A stretch of DNA of 64,000 bases, taken from assembly GCA_947446645.1 (NCBI GenBank), contig CANFHA010000001.1:1-64000 (forward strand), written 5' to 3'. Made by a program: the position numbers and the translations under genes. This DNA is from Chitinophagaceae bacterium (lineage in GTDB: Bacteria; Bacteroidota; Bacteroidia; Chitinophagales; Chitinophagaceae). Below are positions 44,752 through 53,207 of this stretch, piece after piece (within the stretch, counting starts at the first letter, position 1; every line of letters starts with the position of its first letter). A model generated the notes under the pieces. The model was given only the letters and a program-made list of their open reading frames with translations, made no database searches and had not been told where the DNA came from.

Positions 44752-46947
44752 ATGGACTCAGTACGTTTTCAGGCCATCAAGGCCGTATCAGCCGCAGAGG
44801 AGAAAAAGATAAGCGGATATGGAGAAAAGCGGATCACCACAATGTTCGGCAGCAACGTATTCAGCGGACGCACGATCCGTGAGTACCTGAGCGATGAGGC
44901 ATACAAGAGCCTTATGAATTCTGCCAAATCCGGCTCCCGGGTAGATCGCCGAATGGCAGACCAGGTAGCAGCAGGAATGAAAGCATGGGCCGAAGAGAGG
45001 GGTGTAACCCACTTCACACACTGGTTCCAGCCACTCACAGGCACTACTGCCGAAAAACATGACTCTTTCTTCACTATCAAGAGCGATGGCACTGCCATAG
45101 AGCTGTTTGATGGTGATGCGCTTATACAGCAGGAGCCGGATGCATCCAGCTTCCCTAACGGTGGCATACGCGCTACCTTCGAGGCACGCGGCTATACCGC
45201 ATGGGATCCTTCCTCTCCGGCATTTATTATGGAAGCAGGTTCTGGTAAAACGCTTTGCATACCAACAATATTCATTGCGTATAACGGTGAGAGCCTTGAC
45301 TACAAAGCGCCATTGCTGAAGTCACTGGCAGCACTGGATAAAGCAGCGGTAGACGTTTGCCACTACTTTGATAAGAATGTAGGCAAAGTAACCGCAACCC
45401 TGGGCTGGGAGCAGGAGTATTTTGTGATAGATGAGGGTCTGGCAAATGCCCGCCCCGACCTGATGATGTGCGGCCGCACCCTGCTGGGCCATGGCCCGGC
45501 AAAAGGCCAGCAGCTGGAAGACCACTACTTCGGTTCTATACCGGAGCGTGTATATGCATTCATGCAGGATTTTGAGCAGGAGTCATACAAGCTGGGCATA
45601 CCGCTGCGTACCCGCCACAACGAGGTAGCTCCTTCACAGTTTGAGTGTGCACCTATATTTGAAGAGTGCAACATAGCAGTAGACCATAATACACTGCTTA
45701 TGGATGTAATGAATAAGGTAGCCAAGCGCCATAAGCTGAAGGCGCTGCTGCACGAAAAGCCATTCGCAGGTGTAAACGGAAGCGGTAAGCACAACAACTG
45801 GAGCCTGGCTACAGACACAGGTGTTAACCTGCTGTCTCCGGGCAAAACACCACGTACCAACCTTATGTTCCTCACCTTCTTCGTGAATACCATAAAGGCG
45901 GTGCATGACTATGATGACTTGCTGCGCGGCGCCATAGCATCTGCAAACAACGACCACCGTCTTGGAGCTAACGAAGCCCCACCGGCCATCATCTCTGTAT
46001 ATATAGGCAAGTACCTCAGCGATGTGCTGGATGAAGTGGAGTCAAGGGTGAAAGAAAAGTTCAGTGAGCAGGATGAAGTGATACTGAAGCTGGATATACA
46101 CAAGCAAATACCGGAGCTGCTTATGGACAATACGGACCGTAACCGTACCAGCCCATTCGCATTCACCGGCAATAAGTTTGAGTTCCGCGCTGTGGGCTCT
46201 TCTGCCAACTGTGCTTCGCCAATGGTGGTGCTCAATACGATCATGACCGAAACATTGAAGCAATTCAAGAAAGATGTGGATGCGCTGATAGAGAAAGGTG
46301 AGAAGAAAGAAATAGCAGTGCTGCAGGTGCTCCGTAACTACATAACCACGTCAAAGAGAATACGGTTTGAAGGAGACAACTACAGCGAAGAATGGGCGGA
46401 AGAAGCTAAGCGCCGCGGCCTCAATAACTTTAAAACAACACCTGAAGCGCTGGATGCTTTTGTAACAGAAAAAGGCAAACAGGTATTCTACGACAACAAC
46501 ATCTACAGCAAGCGTGAGCTCGAAGCCCGCCACGAGATAATGCTGGAAGACTATGTTAAGAAAGTGCAGATCGAAGCCCGCCTCATAGGTTACCTGTCTA
46601 CCAACCATGTGCTTCCTGCGGCGGTTAACTATCAGAACACGCTGATTGAGAACGTGCGCGGTCTTAAAGAAATAGGGATTGACAAGAAAGGCTATAAAGC
46701 ACAGCTGAACCTTATAGAGGTGATCAGCGGTCACATCCAGAACCTGAACGACAATGTAGAAGCCATGCTCGAAGCCAGGAAAAAGGCCAATGAAATAGCC
46801 GACTTCCACGAACGTGCGCTTAAATACTGTCACGAGGTAAAGCCATACTTTGACAAGATCCGCTACCATGCCGATAAGCTGGAGCTGGTAGTTGACGACA
46901 AGCTGTGGCCATTGCCAAAGTACCGTGAGCTTCTGTTTATGAGGTAA
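44752..46947 (+). CDS. glnN: glutamine synthetase type III
   Basis: A 731-aa GSIII, about 250 residues longer than GSI as the type requires. It makes glutamine from glutamate and ammonia with ATP, as a large dodecamer. Recognisable parts: the GSIII N-terminal FGSNVFSGRTIREYLS, HFTHWFQPLTGTTAEKHDSF, the catalytic core with LGWEQEYFVID, TRHNEVAPSQFECAPIFEE, VNGSGKHNNWSLATDTG, and NDHRLGANEAPPAI. The helical C-terminal extension (about 590-731) is typical of this class. It is monocistronic: own -7 box, then a strong terminator. No PII or ammonium transporter gene is beside it. Confidence 0.96.
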   Translation: MDSVRFQAIKAVSAAEEKKISGYGEKRITTMFGSNVFSGRTIREYLSDEAYKSLMNSAKSGSRVDRRMADQVAAGMKAWAEERGVTHFTHWFQPLTGTTAEKHDSFFTIKSDGTAIELFDGDALIQQEPDASSFPNGGIRATFEARGYTAWDPSSPAFIMEAGSGKTLCIPTIFIAYNGESLDYKAPLLKSLAALDKAAVDVCHYFDKNVGKVTATLGWEQEYFVIDEGLANARPDLMMCGRTLLGHGPAKGQQLEDHYFGSIPERVYAFMQDFEQESYKLGIPLRTRHNEVAPSQFECAPIFEECNIAVDHNTLLMDVMNKVAKRHKLKALLHEKPFAGVNGSGKHNNWSLATDTGVNLLSPGKTPRTNLMFLTFFVNTIKAVHDYDDLLRGAIASANNDHRLGANEAPPAIISVYIGKYLSDVLDEVESRVKEKFSEQDEVILKLDIHKQIPELLMDNTDRNRTSPFAFTGNKFEFRAVGSSANCASPMVVLNTIMTETLKQFKKDVDALIEKGEKKEIAVLQVLRNYITTSKRIRFEGDNYSEEWAEEAKRRGLNNFKTTPEALDAFVTEKGKQVFYDNNIYSKRELEARHEIMLEDYVKKVQIEARLIGYLSTNHVLPAAVNYQNTLIENVRGLKEIGIDKKGYKAQLNLIEVISGHIQNLNDNVEAMLEARKKANEIADFHERALKYCHEVKPYFDKIRYHADKLELVVDDKLWPLPKYRELLFMR

Positions 46948-46969
46948 TAACGTTTATATCTCTAATAAA

Positions 46970-47010
46970 CAGATGTCCTGCTCCTCACGGTGCGGGACAT
47001 CTGCTTTTAG
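46970..47010 (+). terminator. intrinsic terminator after glnN
   Basis: CAGATGTCC/GGACATCTG (46970-46978/46995-47003), extended inward by three more pairs, followed by CTTTTAGG. 22 bp after the stop. Confidence 0.8.
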
Positions 47011-47044
47011 GAACGCAACGGCCAAAAAGCACAGGCATATTGAA

Positions 47045-47052
47045 TATATTTG
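47045..47052 (+). promoter_or_regulatory. -7 box at head of YfhO/O-acylation cluster
   Basis: TATATTTG, exact TAnnTTTG, 26 bp before the ATG at 47079. It lies inside the longer ORF beginning at 47040, so it favours the 47079 start. Confidence 0.45.
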
Positions 47053-47078
47053 TCACTGTTGAAAACTATTGCACTATA

Positions 47079-49532
47079 ATGCCCGATACGAGAGATAAAC
47101 AGAGTTACAGGGTTAGCGGGAATATCCTCCCGGTAAGCGACAAGGTCATGCCGGTAGTTGTGGCCGCGCTGCTTATGCTTATCGGCTTCGTTGCATTCAG
47201 GGACTACCTCTTTCTCCAAAAGATTTACTTCTGCAAAGGCCTGGCATGTGATACCTATAATATAGGCTACCCGGTCATTTACAATAATGCCAGCTATATT
47301 GCCCACCATGGCCTGCCGCAGTGGTCATTCAGCGCAGGCATGGGTCAGAGCATCTTCCCGTTTTTCCTCCGCGATCCGTTTGATATTATCTTCTACATTG
47401 CCGGAAGAGATCACATTTTCTTTGGCGCGGTGCTAAAGGAATTCCTTAAGATCATCCTCATAGGTCTTGCTGCGTACAAGTACCTGAGAACCATTGAACG
47501 TTCACCCTATGTTTCACTTATAGGGAGTCTGTGTATTGCGTATTGCGGCTTTGCAATGGTTGGTAGCTTCTGGTGGATCTTCACTTTTGAAATACTCAAT
47601 TTTATGCTGCTGCTGCTTGCTTTCGAGCAGCTTTTCATCCGGAAAAAGCCCCTGCTGTTTCCATTCGCCATATTCCTTATGGCAATATCACAGCCTTTCA
47701 ATCTGTATATATATGGTATATTCCTGCTGTTCTATATTGTGCTACGGCTTTTCCAGTCAGCTACCGGCATTAAAAAATCTTTGGCTCTGCTGGGCTGGCT
47801 TTGTGTACTGTCTGTTATTGGTATAGCGCTTGCAGGCCCTTTTCTATGGGAAAATATTGTGCAGATAGCAGAGAGCCCGCGCGGTAGCGGTCTTATTGCG
47901 TATACCAATAAACTGAAAGCTGCTCCTGCTTTTCAGCTGGCAGATATGATGCAACTTGGCACAGCGGCGTTGAGACTCTTTTCTACCGACCTGCTGGGTA
48001 CCGGCATCACCTTCAATGGCTGGGAAAACTACCTGGAAGCGCCTTTATTCTATTGTGGCCTGCCCTGCCTCTTGCTTATGCCACAGCTGTTTGCTTTTCT
48101 AAAACCAAGGGTACGAATTGCCTTTATTGTGATCCTGGCCATTTGGATGTTGCCAATCATCTTCCCCTACTTCAGGCGCGCTTTCTGGTTGTTCTCCGGC
48201 GACTACTGCCGGGCCTATTCATTCTTTGTTGGTTTTCTCCTTCTGTTTTATGCGCTGCACGCGCTGGAATACATTGTGCGTGAAGGAAAAATAAAAACCG
48301 TTACACTTATTGTCACACTTGTCGCATTATTAAACCTGCTTTACTACCCTTACTTCCCTGCCGGGTCAAAACTCTATCACTCCGACTACCCTATGCCTGA
48401 TAACACGATAAGGCTACTCGTTACCACTATGCTACTCGTGTATGCAGTATTGATCTTTGCAATAGGGTGTACGAAGAAGCCCCGCTATCTCATTTATACA
48501 TTTCTCGCAGTATTGGTATTCGAGCTTTCATGGCAATCGCACACCACATTGAATAATATGGAGCAATCTGACGCTTCAGACATCGCTGGCAAAAAGGGGT
48601 ACAATGACTACACAATAGAAGCCGTAAACTATCTCAAAAGCATAGACCCCACATTTTACCGCATAGACAAGACCTACTCTTCTTCGCCAGCCCGCTACGG
48701 CACACCAAATGATGCCATGGTACAGGGCTATAGAAGCACCGGCTCATACAATCCTTTCAACCAGTTGCATTATATCCTCTATCTCCAGCTCATGGGGCTT
48801 ATCAACCCAGAGAGTGAGAACACATCCCGCTGGCCTCCCGGACTTATGGATAGGCCCATACTTGGCGCTGAGAGCCAGGTTAAGTACTATATGACCAAAA
48901 CCGAGCTCCACGATTTTCAAAAAAACACCTCTGACTCAATAGCAACTTTCGGCGACGTAAAAGTCTTCCGCAACAAGTTTGCACTTCCCTTTGGCTATAC
49001 CTATAAGTACTACGTACATGAGCAGGCGTTTACCTCCTTACCCCAACTACAAAAAGACATAATTAGCCTGCAGGCCTGTGTGCTTAAACAAGGTGAGGAG
49101 AATGGATTGCCTGGACTAAAGGAGTTTCCGCTGGCAGATACAATACCAATGTCCTCCTTTGACACCGCCGTTTACAGGAATCTAACAAAAGCCCTCGCGG
49201 CTGATACCCTCACGGTCAATTCATTCAGCGAAACATCGATAAAGGGCTATATCAACCTGTCTCAGGATAAATTGGTGTATCTCTCAGTGCCTTTTGATGA
49301 TGGCTGGATCCTTACGGTAGACGGTCACCGGCAAGACAAAATACTGGTGAATGCAGGTATGACCGGTATAATGCTGCCACCCGGTAAGCACAACATTGAT
49401 CTGACTTTTAAACTCCGGTATTTAAAGAAGGGGATATTCTTAAGTTTCGCAGGCGCACTACTTTACGGAGTTTTATGGTTCTTCTGCACAAAACGCAGGA
49501 AGAAACAATCCCCGGAAACTAGCAAAGCCTGA
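47079..49532 (+). CDS. YfhO-family membrane protein
   Basis: An 817-aa multi-pass protein from the ATG at 47079 (MPDTRDKQSYRVSG). It has about 13 membrane segments. An extracytoplasmic loop after helix 1 holds CDTYNIGYPVIYNNASYI, the place of the GT-C-like active site. The large soluble C-terminal part (about 500-780) ends with the family's YLSVPFDDGWILTVDG and MLPPGKHNIDLTFKLRY segments, then a final helix. YfhO proteins are involved in lipoteichoic-acid glycosylation in Firmicutes; in Bacteroidota the acceptor is unknown. It opens a plus-strand run with O-acylation genes (47 bp to the next start), so it may glycosylate the same surface polymer (inference). Confidence 0.85.
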   Translation: MPDTRDKQSYRVSGNILPVSDKVMPVVVAALLMLIGFVAFRDYLFLQKIYFCKGLACDTYNIGYPVIYNNASYIAHHGLPQWSFSAGMGQSIFPFFLRDPFDIIFYIAGRDHIFFGAVLKEFLKIILIGLAAYKYLRTIERSPYVSLIGSLCIAYCGFAMVGSFWWIFTFEILNFMLLLLAFEQLFIRKKPLLFPFAIFLMAISQPFNLYIYGIFLLFYIVLRLFQSATGIKKSLALLGWLCVLSVIGIALAGPFLWENIVQIAESPRGSGLIAYTNKLKAAPAFQLADMMQLGTAALRLFSTDLLGTGITFNGWENYLEAPLFYCGLPCLLLMPQLFAFLKPRVRIAFIVILAIWMLPIIFPYFRRAFWLFSGDYCRAYSFFVGFLLLFYALHALEYIVREGKIKTVTLIVTLVALLNLLYYPYFPAGSKLYHSDYPMPDNTIRLLVTTMLLVYAVLIFAIGCTKKPRYLIYTFLAVLVFELSWQSHTTLNNMEQSDASDIAGKKGYNDYTIEAVNYLKSIDPTFYRIDKTYSSSPARYGTPNDAMVQGYRSTGSYNPFNQLHYILYLQLMGLINPESENTSRWPPGLMDRPILGAESQVKYYMTKTELHDFQKNTSDSIATFGDVKVFRNKFALPFGYTYKYYVHEQAFTSLPQLQKDIISLQACVLKQGEENGLPGLKEFPLADTIPMSSFDTAVYRNLTKALAADTLTVNSFSETSIKGYINLSQDKLVYLSVPFDDGWILTVDGHRQDKILVNAGMTGIMLPPGKHNIDLTFKLRYLKKGIFLSFAGALLYGVLWFFCTKRRKKQSPETSKA

Positions 49533-49579
49533 ATAAAAGTGAACGGACAAAACACGGTAAATAACATCAAATAATAATT

Positions 49580-50638
49580 GTGCTTAAACGGATAGCCCGG
49601 TATTTCTTTATTGTTTTTGGCCTGGTGGTGCTTTGGGCATCCACCTGGCAGCCGGCTATGGAATATATCTCTGATGCCCGCAGTAAAGACACCTGGTGGG
49701 GCATATACCAGCGGGTGAATGGCGACCTCGTATCCATTACCTACCTCGACAATATAGAAAAGCTTAGGTCCATTGCCGACTATACTGTGACACGACCGGA
49801 ATACAATGGCCCTCGCAAAACCGAGCTATACCTCTATGCAGATAGCTATGGCTGGCATATAAACGATACCGCTTTTGCAGCCCTTAGCGGCTTTCATTTT
49901 ACTGATAAATATTTTGGCGGCACTTACCAGCTGGACACAGCTAAGAGAAACATACTCATCCTCCTCTTCACAGAACGGGAAATACAGGAATATATGGACA
50001 CCTCTATATTCAATACATTCCATAGTGCATCAGAAAAGCCTGCCGAAATAGCGGCAGCACCCGTAGCGCAACACAGCTCAATCGATTTGAGCTGGATCAG
50101 CAACCCTAAAATGAATACGCACATAGAGTATAACCTGTTTAACTACCAGTTCCTCATGCCTGTATTTAAGGAGAAAGCGGAGTTCAACTATTATGTGTTC
50201 AAGCGCGCTTCTGGCAGTGTTGCCCTTTCCGATGATGGCGACTTTCTGTTCTTTGGTGATGCCGTAAACACGAACAGAATGGGAAGCACCTATTATACGG
50301 GGCTAAGACCTGACCATATTTCCAAACTGGTGTACAACGTTAATCGTATTTACGACCATTATAAACAAGAAGGATTCAGAGAAGTATACCTGTCTATCAT
50401 TCCCAACCCATCAACTGTTATTCAGCCGGCAGGTTACAACCAACTCATACCGCTCATTCAGAGCTCGCCGGACTTGCGGATGAAAACGATAGATATGTAT
50501 TCAATTTTCAAACAAACACCCGCAACCTGGTTTCGCCCTGGCGACACCCACTGGAGCAATAAAGGGCTGCGGTCCTGGCTTGGCGAAGTGAACAGCCGGC
50601 TTGTAGCACCAGACCAAACACATTCAACCAAAAAATAG
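49580..50638 (+). CDS. SGNH/AlgJ-DltD-like O-acyltransferase partner, copy 1
   Basis: A 352-aa membrane-anchored protein starting with GTG at 49580 (N-terminal helix about 7-21). The catalytic layout of AlgJ/AlgX/DltD-like SGNH enzymes is visible: block I as YADSYGWH with Asp88-Ser89 (Ala in place of the usual Gly before Asp), and PGDTHWSNKG with Asp322 and His324 near the C-terminus. Such proteins transfer acyl groups (often acetyl) from a membrane MBOAT partner to a glycan in the periplasm. It directly precedes an MBOAT gene (19 bp), and a close paralog follows that gene. The exact acceptor is unknown. Confidence 0.75.
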   Translation: MLKRIARYFFIVFGLVVLWASTWQPAMEYISDARSKDTWWGIYQRVNGDLVSITYLDNIEKLRSIADYTVTRPEYNGPRKTELYLYADSYGWHINDTAFAALSGFHFTDKYFGGTYQLDTAKRNILILLFTEREIQEYMDTSIFNTFHSASEKPAEIAAAPVAQHSSIDLSWISNPKMNTHIEYNLFNYQFLMPVFKEKAEFNYYVFKRASGSVALSDDGDFLFFGDAVNTNRMGSTYYTGLRPDHISKLVYNVNRIYDHYKQEGFREVYLSIIPNPSTVIQPAGYNQLIPLIQSSPDLRMKTIDMYSIFKQTPATWFRPGDTHWSNKGLRSWLGEVNSRLVAPDQTHSTKK

Positions 50639-50657
50639 TATTTTCACCTGTTACGTT

Positions 50658-52052
50658 ATGACCTTTAATTCTCTTCAGTTCCTGGTCTTTTTTATGGTGG
50701 TCACGCTCTGGTTCTTTAGCCTTAGCAACCAGAAAGGAAGGATATTGTTGTTACTGATCGCGAGCTGCTATTTCTACATGGCGTTCATCCCTGAGTATAT
50801 ACTTATACTGGGCGGCACCATTGTCATAGACTATTTCGCGGGCATGCTCATTGAAAAAAGTGAGGGCAGATCGCGCAAGGCATGGCTTATAATAAGTCTT
50901 ATCGCCAACATTGGCGTGCTCGCAGTTTTCAAATACTACAACTTTTTCATCGACAACATCAACAGCAGTTTTCTCTTTTTTGGGAAAGCCACATCTATAC
51001 CGCTGTTGAAGATGGCACTGCCTATAGGCCTTTCTTTTCACACCTTCCAGGCTATGAGCTATACCATAGAGGTGTACAGGAAAAACCACCCTGCTGAGAG
51101 AAATTTCATGGTCTATGCACTCTATGTAATGTTCTATCCACAGCTGGTAGCTGGCCCCATAGAGCGTCCACAGCATATACTTCCGCAGCTAAAAGAGTTC
51201 CGCCCTTACGACTGGAACAATGTAAAGGAAGGGCTGGCAAGAATGCTGTGGGGCTTTTTTAAAAAGGTAGTGATCGCAGACCGGCTTGCAATGGTGGTAG
51301 ACCGCACCTTTGGTCATACCCAGGAAAGTTCCTCACTTGCGCTCGCCACCGGAGCCATCTTCTATTCCTTCCAGATCTACTGCGACTTTTCCGGATACTC
51401 TGATATTGCCATTGGTGCCGCCAAAGTGATGAATGTGGGGCTAATGGAAAACTTCAAAGAGCCTTATTCATCTTCATCTCTACATGAATTCTGGAGCCGT
51501 TGGCACATCTCTCTTTCCAGCTGGTTTCGCGACTATGTGTACATCCCACTTGGTGGCAACCGTAAAGGACCGTGGCGCAAACGGGTGAATATACTCATCG
51601 TTTTCCTGCTCAGCGGTTTGTGGCATGGCGCCAACTGGACATTCATTGCCTGGGGATTGCTCCATGGCCTGCTTGTGATATTGCTCACCCGTCCCGCGTT
51701 CAGCAAAGCGGCCAATTCGAACAAAACCGGGGCATTAATAAAGGTCGTAATCAATTTCATTCTGGTTACTCTCCTCTGGGTCTTCTTCCGTTCAGAAAAT
51801 ATTGCTGCAGCGTGGCACTATATAAAACGGATAGGCTCACTCCAAACAGGATCTAACTATGTGGGCGTGAACAAGATTGAACTAATGTTCTCGGTACTCC
51901 TCATCGCTATTATGCTCTATCGCGAAAAGTACCTGCGAAGCCATGCTATTGCCAGCAACACCCGGTTCTATTTCTATTTTGGCGCAATGGTGGTTATCTG
52001 CTATTTCTTTGGTGTGTTTACGGAAAATCAATTTATCTACTTTCAATTTTAA
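50658..52052 (+). CDS. MBOAT family O-acyltransferase (AlgI/DltB-like)
   Basis: A 464-aa multi-pass protein. MBOAT features: PQLVAGPIERPQHILPQL (about 161-178), FQIYCDFSGYSDIAIGAAKV, LHEFWSRWHISLSSWFRDYV, and LLSGLWHGANWTFIAWGLLHG with catalytic His323. It takes an acyl group from a cytoplasmic donor and presents it to the outer side of the membrane. Flanked by two SGNH paralogs (gaps 19 bp and 3 bp), it forms a compact translationally coupled unit like algI-algJ or dltB-dltD. No alginate or teichoic-acid synthesis genes are seen, so the acceptor is unknown. Confidence 0.92.
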   Translation: MTFNSLQFLVFFMVVTLWFFSLSNQKGRILLLLIASCYFYMAFIPEYILILGGTIVIDYFAGMLIEKSEGRSRKAWLIISLIANIGVLAVFKYYNFFIDNINSSFLFFGKATSIPLLKMALPIGLSFHTFQAMSYTIEVYRKNHPAERNFMVYALYVMFYPQLVAGPIERPQHILPQLKEFRPYDWNNVKEGLARMLWGFFKKVVIADRLAMVVDRTFGHTQESSSLALATGAIFYSFQIYCDFSGYSDIAIGAAKVMNVGLMENFKEPYSSSSLHEFWSRWHISLSSWFRDYVYIPLGGNRKGPWRKRVNILIVFLLSGLWHGANWTFIAWGLLHGLLVILLTRPAFSKAANSNKTGALIKVVINFILVTLLWVFFRSENIAAAWHYIKRIGSLQTGSNYVGVNKIELMFSVLLIAIMLYREKYLRSHAIASNTRFYFYFGAMVVICYFFGVFTENQFIYFQF

Positions 52053-52055
52053 CAG

Positions 52056-53129
52056 GTGCTGAGACGAATAGCCAGGTATTTTTTCATTGTGTTTGGTTTG
52101 GTGGTCCTTTGGGCCTCCACATCCCGCAATGCCATGAAGTACCTGACCGATGCGCGCGACAACAATAGTTGGTGGGGCATTTACCAATGCCTTAATGGCG
52201 ACCTGGTAAGCATGGCCTACCTGGACTTTGTAGACCGGTTTATTGAAGCCAATCCGAGAACCTTTAACCATCCGTCCTTTTCCGGAGAGAGAAAAACGAT
52301 ACTGTACATGGATGGCGATAGCTTCACCTGGCATCTTCATGACTCTGACATTATAGGGCTTGACTCGTTTTGCTACTTCCAGCGCAACCATGGCCTTAAA
52401 TACCACCTTGATACCTCCAAAAGAAATGTGCTGGTTATCGAGGTCTCGGAGCGCTACCTGCAGAGCTACTTTACCGGTCTGCAGATGTTTAATGAAGTTC
52501 TGGACACTTCGGCAAGAAAAAGAGATGTGGCAGGGATATATCTCACCTCAATTAACAGCAGCTATACTGCATCCTTATTACCCTCTGTTTCAGCAGACGA
52601 CTTCTTTAATAAGTACATCAATCAAAATCTGCAATGCAACCTCTTCAACTACAACTTTATAATGCCAATGTTTGAAACAAAGGCGGCACTTAACTATTAT
52701 ATTTTCAATCGTGCATCGGGAGACGTGGTAATATCAAACGACAGGAACTTCCTTTTCTTCAGGGAAACGGTGAGCAAAACCGACATGGGCAGCTCCTACT
52801 ACCCCGTATCAACAGCTGATGCGGCACATATAGTTGATGTGCTCAACGGGATTTATGAACATTATAAAGTAGCAGGCTTTGCTGAAGTATACTTTTCTGT
52901 AATTCCTAACTCAGCAACCATTATGCAGCCCGAAGGCTACAATCAGCTAATCCCAATGGTGCAGAATGATACGCGACTCCGGATGAAGCTGATCGATGCA
53001 TATAGCGTTTTCAAACAATCCCACGATGTTTACTACCTGCCCGGCGATACTCACTGGAACCACAAAGGCAAGCAGTTGTGGCTGGATATGCTGAACGCCC
53101 GGCTGGTCCGCGACTCACTCGTTCAGTAA
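52056..53129 (+). CDS. SGNH/AlgJ-DltD-like O-acyltransferase partner, copy 2
   Basis: A 357-aa paralog of the gene at 49580, starting with GTG just 3 bp after the MBOAT stop. N-terminal helix about 7-21. Here the block I motif is the classical GDS: MDGDSFTWH with Asp88-Ser89. The second element is PGDTHWNHKG with Asp331 and His333. Unlike copy 1 it keeps Gly before Asp-Ser. Two partners for one MBOAT suggest two acceptor sites or two acyl-transfer steps. The end of this gene is followed by a -7 box for the next pair. Confidence 0.78.
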   Translation: MLRRIARYFFIVFGLVVLWASTSRNAMKYLTDARDNNSWWGIYQCLNGDLVSMAYLDFVDRFIEANPRTFNHPSFSGERKTILYMDGDSFTWHLHDSDIIGLDSFCYFQRNHGLKYHLDTSKRNVLVIEVSERYLQSYFTGLQMFNEVLDTSARKRDVAGIYLTSINSSYTASLLPSVSADDFFNKYINQNLQCNLFNYNFIMPMFETKAALNYYIFNRASGDVVISNDRNFLFFRETVSKTDMGSSYYPVSTADAAHIVDVLNGIYEHYKVAGFAEVYFSVIPNSATIMQPEGYNQLIPMVQNDTRLRMKLIDAYSVFKQSHDVYYLPGDTHWNHKGKQLWLDMLNARLVRDSLVQ

Positions 53130-53137
53130 TATTAAAG

Positions 53138-53145
53138 TACATTTG
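53138..53145 (+). promoter_or_regulatory. -7 box before GT-C-like pair
   Basis: TACATTTG, exact TAnnTTTG, in the 78-bp gap between SGNH copy 2 and the first GT-C-like gene, 62 bp before its start. It may give internal transcription of the downstream genes. Confidence 0.4.
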
Positions 53146-53207
53146 TTCGCTATAATGCACCCTTTAGAAAATTCAAATATAACCCCACAACAAGTCCCCA
53201 AAATAGC

